Assembly (NCBI GenBank): GCA_022008415.1
Contig: JAIRBC010000023.1
Location: 18,387 to 82,386 of the forward strand
DNA length: 64,000 nucleotides
DNA from: Cerina litoralis
Lineage (GTDB): Bacteria; Bacteroidota; Bacteroidia; Flavobacteriales; Flavobacteriaceae
Direction: 5' to 3'
Shown: positions 25,654-33,227 of the stretch, one piece after another
Position numbering within the stretch: the first letter of the stretch is position 1
Layout: each line of letters opens with the position of its first letter
Translations under genes and position numbers: made by a program
Notes under the pieces: model-generated
Seen by the model: the letters and a program-made list of their open reading frames with translations, nothing else
Database searches by the model: none
Told to the model about the DNA's origin: nothing

Positions 25654-26907
25654 ATGAACATATTAATCAAATCTGCCAAGATCATAGATCCCTCCAACGA
25701 GGAGCTCCATTCAAAGAAAAGGGATGTCTTGATCAAGAACGGCATTATCGTTGCCATTTCCCCAAAAATTGAGGAAGAGAAGGGTACAAAGGTCGTGCAA
25801 GCTAAAAACCTCCACCTTTCCAACGGATGGTTTGACAGTGGCATCGCTTTCGGAGAACCCGGATTCGAGGAAAGGGAGACCATAGCCAACGGTTTGTTAA
25901 CAGCGGCAAAAGGAGGTTTTACGGATATTGTTTTGAATCCGAATACCCATCCCGTGCCCGATACCAGCTCTGATATCGTTTTTTTAAGAAATCGGGCCAA
26001 CGGCCACGCGTGCAACCTGTACCCTTTGGGCACCTTGACAATGAACGGTTCGGGTAAGGATTTGGCGGAATTGTACGATATGAAGAACGCGGGGGCAGTA
26101 GGATTTTATGATTTTAAACACCCCGTTGAAAACGCCAACCTATTAAAGATAGGATTGCAGTACACCCAAAATTTTGGCGGGCTAGTTTTCTCCTTTCCTT
26201 TGGATACTTCTATTTACCACAAAGGGGTTGCCAACGAGGGTGCAATATCTACCAAATTGGGACTCCGGGGAATTCCAGCCATGGCCGAGGAACTACAAGT
26301 TGCCAGAGATCTTTTTATACTGGAATATACCGGCGGAAAATTGCACATACCTACCATTTCCACGGCCAACTCGGTAAAGCTAATCGCCGAGGGCAAGAAA
26401 AAAGGATTGGACGTGAGTTGTAGCGTAGCTATTCATAACCTGTTTTATACGGATAATGTTTTGGAAGAGTTCGATACCAGATACAAGGTATTACCGCCCT
26501 TACGCACTAAAAGTGACACTAAGGCTTTGATCAGGGCCGTTAAGGATGGGACCATCGATTTTGTCACCACGGACCACACCCCTATGGATGTTGAGCAAAA
26601 AAGGGTAGAGTTTGACAACGCCGCATACGGAACCATTGGAATTGAGAATTCCTTTGGCATCCTTAACCAACTTTTTGATTTGGACACTACGATCTCCTTG
26701 CTAACAAATGGAAGAGAAAGGTTTGGACTATTATCCCCAGAGTTAAAGGAAGGTAAAAATGCCTGCCTTACCCTGTTCAATTCAGCGGAGGAGTATGTTT
26801 TTAATGACGAACATATTAACTCTACCTCTAAAAATAGTATGTTCCTGGGCTCGATGCTTAAAGGGAAGGCCTTGGGGATCATATGCAACGATCAATGTAT
26901 TATTTAG
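25654..26907 (+). CDS. Dihydroorotase homologue lacking metal ligands (probably non-catalytic)
   Basis: A 417-residue amidohydrolase-fold protein related to dihydroorotase. The start at 25654 (MNILIKSAKIIDP) places the usual N-terminal beta-sandwich at the beginning; a longer frame adds an unrelated leader. In active enzymes a HxHxR metal motif precedes EPG. Here the aligned stretch is FDSGIAFGEPG, so both histidines and the arginine are replaced (Gly63, Ala65, Gly67). A later metal-site pair reads AIHNLFYTD, with one histidine lost, while the catalytic Asp in VTTDHTPMD is kept. I infer a structural or regulatory role, like the inactive PyrC-type subunits that pair with aspartate carbamoyltransferase in some bacteria. 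The small membrane protein gene follows within 14 bp. Confidence 0.85.
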   Translation: MNILIKSAKIIDPSNEELHSKKRDVLIKNGIIVAISPKIEEEKGTKVVQAKNLHLSNGWFDSGIAFGEPGFEERETIANGLLTAAKGGFTDIVLNPNTHPVPDTSSDIVFLRNRANGHACNLYPLGTLTMNGSGKDLAELYDMKNAGAVGFYDFKHPVENANLLKIGLQYTQNFGGLVFSFPLDTSIYHKGVANEGAISTKLGLRGIPAMAEELQVARDLFILEYTGGKLHIPTISTANSVKLIAEGKKKGLDVSCSVAIHNLFYTDNVLEEFDTRYKVLPPLRTKSDTKALIRAVKDGTIDFVTTDHTPMDVEQKRVEFDNAAYGTIGIENSFGILNQLFDLDTTISLLTNGRERFGLLSPELKEGKNACLTLFNSAEEYVFNDEHINSTSKNSMFLGSMLKGKALGIICNDQCII

Positions 26908-26921
26908 TGTAATATTTGAAT

Positions 26922-27239
26922 ATGGATCAGCAAGTTATTGACGAGGGAAAGACCATGGCTGTCATCAGCTATCTTACCTTTATTGGACTATTGATCGCTT
27001 TTGTTGTCAACAACGAAAGAAATAACGCCTTCACAAAATTCCATATCGGCCAGTCGCTACGTGTCGTTATACTGGTATTCGTCAACTTCGTTATAGGCCG
27101 TATCCTACCCAATTCCCTGGGATATATCCATGGCGTCGTTGGTTTGTGCATCTTTGGTTTAGCCATTCTGGGTATAGTGAATGCGGTCAACGGCAGATCG
27201 CAAAAATTACCTGTCATCGGCTCTATTGGCGACCAGTAA
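26922..27239 (+). CDS. Small multi-span membrane protein (DUF4870-like)
   Basis: A 105-residue protein with three or four hydrophobic spans (about residues 13-28, 47-60 and 70-90), the first beginning TMAVISYLTFIGLLIAFVVN. The segment NAFTKFHIGQSLRV, with the FHxxQ pattern, is typical of the DUF4870-like group that is sometimes named import component protein; no transport function is proven. I chose the ATG at 26922; a TTG two codons earlier is also in frame. It starts 14 bp after the dihydroorotase homologue and is probably cotranscribed with it. Confidence 0.78.
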   Translation: MDQQVIDEGKTMAVISYLTFIGLLIAFVVNNERNNAFTKFHIGQSLRVVILVFVNFVIGRILPNSLGYIHGVVGLCIFGLAILGIVNAVNGRSQKLPVIGSIGDQ

Positions 27240-27458
27240 TGGCGAAACCATATTAATAAGAAAAATTCCGAGAATTACCAACTGGCAATTGGACGGGTTT
27301 CTCCCTACAACGAGTTCATAAACCTCTAATCTCCTTAACTTTTAGTATTATATTTGATACTTGGGGCACGAGCTTGTACCTGGTATTTGAACTTTTACTT
27401 TTTGTGCAAAACCACTGAATACCGAACAACAAACAGATAAATAAAACATCTGGTAGTT

Positions 27459-29231
27459 ATGAACATAAACCTGATCATTACCTTTTGCATTATCGCCATC
27501 GGTGTATTTCTGTTCGTAAAGGATTATTTTTCCATCGATACCACCTCTATTTTAATTATGGTGATGTTTATTGTGGCGGGGGTACTAAATCCCGAAGAAG
27601 GTTTTTCGGGGTTCAATCATCCGGCTACCTTGACATTGGGCTGTATCTTTGTGGTAAGCGGTGGTATATTCCATTCCGGCATATTAAATGGTCTCAGCTA
27701 TAAGATTATTAAACTGGCCAAAATTCATTATGTAATTGCGCTTATCGTCTTTTGCACAATATCCGGTCTGTTTTCGGCATTTATAAACGATACGGCCGTC
27801 GTTGCCTTACTATTGCCGATTGCCCTAACCGTGTGTAGGGAGACCAATATAAGTCCTGGAAAACTATTGATGCCCATTTCATTTGCGGCTCTTTTTGGTG
27901 GCACCTGTACCCTTATAGGGACCTCTACCAACATTTTGGTAAGCAGTTATGCCAAAAAATATGGCCTGGAAGAATTTGGAATGTTCGAATTCAGTGGTGC
28001 CGCAATTTGTCTATTATTAGTCGGTTTTGTCTATATCTTTCTTGTGGGTCCTTTTCTACTTCCAAAAAGAAAAACCAATTCCGAGCTAACCAAAAAAGCC
28101 GAAGAATACATTACCGAAATTACCTTGGAAGATCACTGTCCCGATTCTAACAAGGAGGTGGTAAAATCAATATTGGTACAAGAACTGAACGCTCGGATCC
28201 TCTCTATTCTTAGGAATGGATCTTTAATTCAACAGATTGGTCCCGACACTGTGCTACATAAAGGCGATATTCTCAAGGTAATGGTACCCCCACTGAGTTT
28301 CAATCGGCTTTTGGATTTTAAGGGGTATAAAATTAAAGGTGATAAACGAATAATAATAGGTGAGGACGAGGCAATCGACTACCGATTGTTCGAAGTAATC
28401 ATCCCCTTTGGATCCAGTTTGGCGGGAAGCTCCTTAAAAAAGTTGAAATTCAGCCAGAATTACAGTATGTCAGTTTTGGCCATACGCCATAGGAGCGAGT
28501 TTATCATGGATAAACTTTCCATGGTAGAGCTCAAGGAAGGCGACATGTTATTGGTCTTGGGCAAAAAGGAGAGTATAATAAACCTGGAGACACAAAAATT
28601 GATTGTCTCGCTTTCCGAATACGAAAAGAAAAAGACAAATTACAAAAAAGCCATACCCGCCATGTTAATCGGAATCGGGGTTGTATTGGCTGCATCCTTG
28701 AATCTGACGACCATTTTAATTAGTGCCATGGTAGGCGCACTTTTAATGGTGCTCACGGGAATTTTAAAGCCCAGCGAGGCCTATGATGTGATAGAATGGA
28801 AGGTGATATTTATGATGGCCGGGGTGCTTTCTATGGGTGCAGCATTGGAAAAGACCGGGGGAGCCAAACTTATCGCCGACTTTATCGAGAGCACTTTGGG
28901 AAATTACAATGCGCAGATAACCCTTGGAATAATTTACTTGGTCACTTTTATTTCCACCAATCTTATCTCCAGTAAAGCCACAGCAGCCCTCATGGCCCCC
29001 ATAGTAATAAGCTTGGCCTCGGCCATGGATGTGAGCGACCGTCCCTTTTTAGTAGCCGTAATGTTTGCTTGCTCGCTTACCTTTATGACCCCAATGAGTT
29101 ACCCGACCAATACGATGGTATACGCTCCGGGAAATTACAAATTCAATGATTTTCTAAGGTTTGGAACACCTTTAAACCTCATTATTTGGATCGCAGCTAC
29201 TTTTGTAATCCCCTATTTCTTTCCCTTTTAA
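27459..29231 (+). CDS. SLC13-type permease with TrkA-C (RCK_C) domains
   Basis: A 590-residue inner-membrane transporter of the divalent anion/sodium symporter superfamily. The membrane part comes in two halves, about residues 1-200 and 400-590. Two regulatory TrkA-C-like domains sit between them (about 210-295 and 305-380), including LFEVIIPFGSSLAGSSLKKL and EGDMLLVLGKKESI. Family features include FINDTAVVALLLPIAL in the first half and STNLISSKATAALMAPIV and FMTPMSYPTNTMVYAPG in the second. Substrates in the family are dicarboxylates, sulfate or phosphate; nothing nearby decides between these. It is flanked by spacers and seems to be a single-gene unit, with a convergent gene downstream. Confidence 0.9.
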   Translation: MNINLIITFCIIAIGVFLFVKDYFSIDTTSILIMVMFIVAGVLNPEEGFSGFNHPATLTLGCIFVVSGGIFHSGILNGLSYKIIKLAKIHYVIALIVFCTISGLFSAFINDTAVVALLLPIALTVCRETNISPGKLLMPISFAALFGGTCTLIGTSTNILVSSYAKKYGLEEFGMFEFSGAAICLLLVGFVYIFLVGPFLLPKRKTNSELTKKAEEYITEITLEDHCPDSNKEVVKSILVQELNARILSILRNGSLIQQIGPDTVLHKGDILKVMVPPLSFNRLLDFKGYKIKGDKRIIIGEDEAIDYRLFEVIIPFGSSLAGSSLKKLKFSQNYSMSVLAIRHRSEFIMDKLSMVELKEGDMLLVLGKKESIINLETQKLIVSLSEYEKKKTNYKKAIPAMLIGIGVVLAASLNLTTILISAMVGALLMVLTGILKPSEAYDVIEWKVIFMMAGVLSMGAALEKTGGAKLIADFIESTLGNYNAQITLGIIYLVTFISTNLISSKATAALMAPIVISLASAMDVSDRPFLVAVMFACSLTFMTPMSYPTNTMVYAPGNYKFNDFLRFGTPLNLIIWIAATFVIPYFFPF

Positions 29232-29245
29232 ACAAAATCCAAAAA

Positions 29246-29289
29246 GCAAATCCCAAATTCAAGGTTGATTCCTGAAATTTGGGATTTGC
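29246..29289. terminator. Perfect 14-bp hairpin between convergent genes
   Basis: GCAAATCCCAAATT (29246-29259) is the exact reverse complement of positions 29276-29289, with a 16-nt loop. It sits between the transporter gene and the convergent M1 peptidase gene. There is no T-run of the classical kind, so it may act as a bidirectional 3'-end structure rather than an intrinsic terminator. Confidence 0.5.
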
Positions 29290-29310
29290 GTTGCTTTGAT
29301 CTTCGGTTCC

Positions 29311-31257
29311 CTAATTCTTATACAGTTGGCTGGGCCACGAATCATTGGAAAAGTTTACATCGGGCACTATCTTTTCGGGATCCAATTCAACATTTTTAAC
29401 CGTTTTGTCGGTCTCCAGGTAATAGTTCCAAACATTGCCGCGCTGCCAAATTTCCACGGGCAGTTTTACGGTTTCCGTGGTGTTATCATTATACAAAATT
29501 TTCATAACAACAGGCATGGGAATATCGCCTTTATTGGATAATACGATAATGTAGTTTCCTTGATAGTTAACAACATTGTCGATGGAAATATCTATGGTCC
29601 CGGTTCCATAAAACCAGCCCTTCCAAAACCACCAGAGATTTTCACCTGCCACATTGTTCATATGGTTAAAGAAATCCTTTGGTTGTGGATGTTTATAGGC
29701 CCATGCTTTGATATAGGATTTAAAAGCATTGTCAAAACGCTCATGACCCAAAATATACTCCCGCAACAACAAGAGACCCGTGGCAGGTTTGTAGTAGGCG
29801 GTCATAGCCAAATTACGGGCATTGGCCATATCTGGATAGGTATCTATACCTTCCATATTGGGGTCCAAGTACCGCCTCACTAAATTCCTGGTCTCATTAA
29901 GGCTATCCGGATATTCACCATTGTTAAACTGGTTGCTGCTGTAATAATTTATAAAGGTGTTGAAACCTTCATCCATCCATGGATAGCGCCTTTCGTTGCT
30001 GCCCACGATCATCGGAAACCAATTGTGGCCAAATTCGTGGTCGGTAACCCCCCAAAGATCGGCGCCCTTGGACTTCCAATGGCAGAAACTCACGCCAGGG
30101 TATTCCATCCCATTTATTTCTGCTGCGACGTTTACCGCGGTGGGATAGGGATACTCTAACCACATATTGGAATAATTCTCAATGGAATGCTTAGTGTACT
30201 CGGTAGACCTGCCCCAGGCATCATTGCCATCGCTTTCTATAGGATAGACCGATTGCGCCATAGCCGCTTTGCCGCTTGGCAGATTTATTTTGGCCGCGTC
30301 CCAAATAAACGCTTTAGAGGAGGCAAAAGCCACATCACGGGTGTTGAACATCTTAAAATGCCAGGTGAGGGTGCCCTCTTTTTTCGCCCTTATTGAATTA
30401 TCATTTACCTCCTCGGGCTTCACGATATATACCCTGTCATTGCTTTTGGAGGCTTTTTGCATTCTGTCCTGCATGGTTGTCGAGAGCACTTCCTTTGGAT
30501 TTTGTAGCTCTCCCGATCCCACGACGATATGGTTGTATGGCGCCGTAATGTAATAATCATAATCGCCATAATCCAAATAAAACTCACCGGCGCCCAAGTA
30601 AGGTTCGATGTTCCAGCCATTGATATCGTCAAACACGGCCGCCCTGGGATACCATTGGGCCATGGCATAGATAGTTCCGTTCTCGGTATCCAAACGACCC
30701 ATCCTATCCATACCCTTTACGGGAATCTTATAGGTAAAGTCCATAGACACCGTTCCTTTTCCACCATTGGCAGGGATCGGCTCATCAAAAAACACCTGCA
30801 TTCTCGTATCGGTAATAATGTGTCTTGAAGAAACGCCTTTTTTTACTTTTGCCTTGAGATTGGTGATGGTATAACCGCCATCGACATCACCGTTGTAACG
30901 GTTGCCCCCGATAGGGGTAGTGAGGTTGCCCCGTGAATTTTTCTCAAATCGGTTTTGTTCCACATACATCCAAATAAAATCCAAGGGTTCCGGACTATTG
31001 TTAGTGTAGGTCAACGTCTCCTTACCTGTAAGTGTGTTTTCCTTCTCGTTAATTGTAGCCTCGATCCTATAATCGGCCTCATTTTGCCAGTATTGCGGTC
31101 CCGGGTTGCCCGAAGCCGTTCGGTACTCGTTCCCGTTGTGATCCATAAAATCGCCAAAAAGAGCCTGATTGTCCTTATTGGCCTCCTGTGCCACGGATTG
31201 AAAGGATACCAATAATCCTACGATGAAAAGTGTTAAAACCTTTGTATAATGCTTCAT
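29311..31257 (-). CDS. Secreted M1 family metallopeptidase (second copy)
   Basis: A 648-residue paralogue of the enzyme at 13089-15044, with the same layout: a signal peptide (ending SFQSVAQEA), an N-terminal beta-rich domain and a catalytic domain with the zinc motif HEFGHNWFP near residue 406 and the Glu in MDEGFNTFIN. Both copies share long stretches such as WFPMIVGS and the AMEN-like INGMEYPG at the exopeptidase position. It has a longer acidic and asparagine-rich start. It is probably periplasmic or secreted and cleaves N-terminal residues from peptides. The two copies are close enough to suggest an old duplication, but they differ in the substrate-binding region. Confidence 0.92.
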   Translation of the reverse strand: MKHYTKVLTLFIVGLLVSFQSVAQEANKDNQALFGDFMDHNGNEYRTASGNPGPQYWQNEADYRIEATINEKENTLTGKETLTYTNNSPEPLDFIWMYVEQNRFEKNSRGNLTTPIGGNRYNGDVDGGYTITNLKAKVKKGVSSRHIITDTRMQVFFDEPIPANGGKGTVSMDFTYKIPVKGMDRMGRLDTENGTIYAMAQWYPRAAVFDDINGWNIEPYLGAGEFYLDYGDYDYYITAPYNHIVVGSGELQNPKEVLSTTMQDRMQKASKSNDRVYIVKPEEVNDNSIRAKKEGTLTWHFKMFNTRDVAFASSKAFIWDAAKINLPSGKAAMAQSVYPIESDGNDAWGRSTEYTKHSIENYSNMWLEYPYPTAVNVAAEINGMEYPGVSFCHWKSKGADLWGVTDHEFGHNWFPMIVGSNERRYPWMDEGFNTFINYYSSNQFNNGEYPDSLNETRNLVRRYLDPNMEGIDTYPDMANARNLAMTAYYKPATGLLLLREYILGHERFDNAFKSYIKAWAYKHPQPKDFFNHMNNVAGENLWWFWKGWFYGTGTIDISIDNVVNYQGNYIIVLSNKGDIPMPVVMKILYNDNTTETVKLPVEIWQRGNVWNYYLETDKTVKNVELDPEKIVPDVNFSNDSWPSQLYKN

Positions 31258-31470
31258 GTTCCTTAATTCTATTAAAATAAAGGCTAAGATAAAACATCAC
31301 GAATGAAGAGTTCGGCCAATACGGCGGATTAACTTTAATTTAAGAGTATAAAGGCCCGTATTTCCTTTCCAATGGGTTCCTCTAAATTTTGGCTAAAAAT
31401 TGTTACCTTTATTCAGGCTGCTTTCTACGCTCGGAGGCCAAATATAAAACCAACCAAAAAAACCGTTCCC

Positions 31471-33099
31471 ATGGAAGGACTTATTATGGATTACCCGCTT
31501 ACCACAACCACTATTCTAAAATATGGAAATAGTGCATTTCACCATAAGAAGATAATCAGCTATTTACCAAATGGCACGCGCCATGAATATACTTTTGGGG
31601 ACTTGTACAGACGGTGCAAGATGTTGGCAAATACCCTGACGCAAAAATTGGGTTTAACCAAGGGAGACATGGTCGGTACTTTCGCATGGAACCATTATCA
31701 GCATGTAGAATTGTATTATGGAATTCCCGGTATTGGTGCAGTCTGCCATACCATCAACATCCGTTTATCGCTGCAACAGATAGAATTTATAATCAACCAT
31801 GCAGAGGACAAGGTTGTTTTTGTCGATGCCTCCTTGGTTCCCATCCTAGAAAAAATAGCCAGTCGGCTAGAGACCGTGGAACGTTACGTTATCATCAATG
31901 CCCCGGAGAACTTTAGCACTACCCTGCCGAATATCATGCACTATGACGATTTAATGGACGGGTCTTCTGAGGATTATGAATGGCCTGCTTTGAACGAAAA
32001 CGATGCTTGCGGTATGTGCTATACCAGTGGTACCACCGGTTTACCCAAAGGCGTTTTGTATTCCCATCGGTCTACTTATCTACATGCATTTGCCATAACA
32101 TCCGCCAATGCCGCAAATATGAGCGCCCAGGATATCTATTTGCTAATCGTGCCCCAATTTCATGTGATGGCGTGGGGCGCCCCGTATTCCGGCCTGTTGG
32201 CCGGTTCAACCATGATACTTCCATCCCTGCACTTACAGCCAGAGGCCATTATAAGGATGCTCAAAGACGAAAAAATAACCAAGGCCAACGGAGTGCCCAC
32301 CATTTGGTTGGGCGTATACGAAGCCTTGAAGAAAAATCCTCCGAAAGAAAAACTAGCACTCCAAGAATACCATGTGGGGGGGTCTGCCCTGCCAGCCAGC
32401 CTTATTGAAGGTTTTGATAAAGATTTTGGGATACGCGGGGTACACGCATGGGGCATGACAGAAACATCACCATTGGGAACCCTCTCCCGTTTGCAACCCG
32501 AGCATGCCCAATTAAATGAAAAGGAAAAGCTAAAAATACGGGCTAAACAAGGTATTGGTTTTCCGGGGATCGAAATGAGGATCGCAAAGGAAGATGGATC
32601 CATTGCGCCACGTGACGGTAAATCCTTTGGTGAGCTTCAGGTAAAAGGCGCTTGGGTGATACGCTCTTATTTTAAAACCCATAACCGCGACGATTTCACA
32701 GAGGATGGCTGGTTTAAAACCGGAGATATAGCGACTATAGATCCCGATGGATATATGGAAATCACGGACCGTATCAAAGATCTTATCAAGAGCGGGGGGG
32801 AGTGGATCTCTAGCGTGGCATTGGAGTCTGCCCTGATGGCCCACCCCAAAATTAAGGAAGCCGCCGTAATCGGTATCCCGGACGAAACTTGGGCAGAGAG
32901 ACCGTTGGCCATTATCGTGCCAACCGATAAAAACGATAAACCAAAAGATCAAGAGCTGATGAAGCTGTTGTCCCTGAACTTTGCTAAATATCAGATTCCC
33001 GAAAAATACCTATTTCTCGAGAGTCTTCCTAAAACCAGCGTTGGTAAGTTTGACAAAAAGGAAATGAGAAGGCTATTCGCAGAGGGGAAATTGGCATAA
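31471..33099 (+). CDS. Acyl-CoA synthetase (AMP-binding enzyme)
   Basis: A 542-residue adenylate-forming enzyme that would activate a medium- or long-chain fatty acid as its CoA thioester using ATP. I use the ATG at 31471 (MEGLIMDYPLTTTTIL), which matches the typical start of this subgroup; an upstream frame adds 33 residues of basic, non-conserved sequence. Motifs present: the P-loop MCYTSGTTGLPKG (about residues 180-192), GGSALPASLIEGF, HAWGMTETSPLGTL, the adenylate-binding GWFKTGDIATIDPDG and the hinge and C-terminal Lys region TSVGKFDKKEMR. It is cytoplasmic and a single gene. Chain-length preference cannot be read from this sequence. Confidence 0.92.
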   Translation: MEGLIMDYPLTTTTILKYGNSAFHHKKIISYLPNGTRHEYTFGDLYRRCKMLANTLTQKLGLTKGDMVGTFAWNHYQHVELYYGIPGIGAVCHTINIRLSLQQIEFIINHAEDKVVFVDASLVPILEKIASRLETVERYVIINAPENFSTTLPNIMHYDDLMDGSSEDYEWPALNENDACGMCYTSGTTGLPKGVLYSHRSTYLHAFAITSANAANMSAQDIYLLIVPQFHVMAWGAPYSGLLAGSTMILPSLHLQPEAIIRMLKDEKITKANGVPTIWLGVYEALKKNPPKEKLALQEYHVGGSALPASLIEGFDKDFGIRGVHAWGMTETSPLGTLSRLQPEHAQLNEKEKLKIRAKQGIGFPGIEMRIAKEDGSIAPRDGKSFGELQVKGAWVIRSYFKTHNRDDFTEDGWFKTGDIATIDPDGYMEITDRIKDLIKSGGEWISSVALESALMAHPKIKEAAVIGIPDETWAERPLAIIVPTDKNDKPKDQELMKLLSLNFAKYQIPEKYLFLESLPKTSVGKFDKKEMRRLFAEGKLA

Positions 33100-33150
33100 A
33101 TCTGAATGTGAATACGACAAATTTACATTTTTTGTCCAAAATAGTGCTAC

Positions 33151-33167
33151 CCTCTCCGGAAGAGAGG
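33151..33167. repeat. Small GC-rich hairpin
   Basis: CCTCTC, loop CGGAA and GAGAGG form a perfect 6-bp stem between the acyl-CoA synthetase and the convergent carB. No T-run follows. It resembles the other short GC-rich intergenic hairpins in this window. Confidence 0.4.
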
Positions 33168-33227
33168 AGTTCAATAGGGATTCGCCGTTGGTCCTGTTTT
33201 ATCGCCCTAGTTTCTTGGCTCCCATCT

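Noticed and set aside
25572..25772. Frame of 66 codons overlapping the start of the dihydroorotase homologue
   Set aside because: It lies out of frame over a well supported gene and its translation is basic and without motif.
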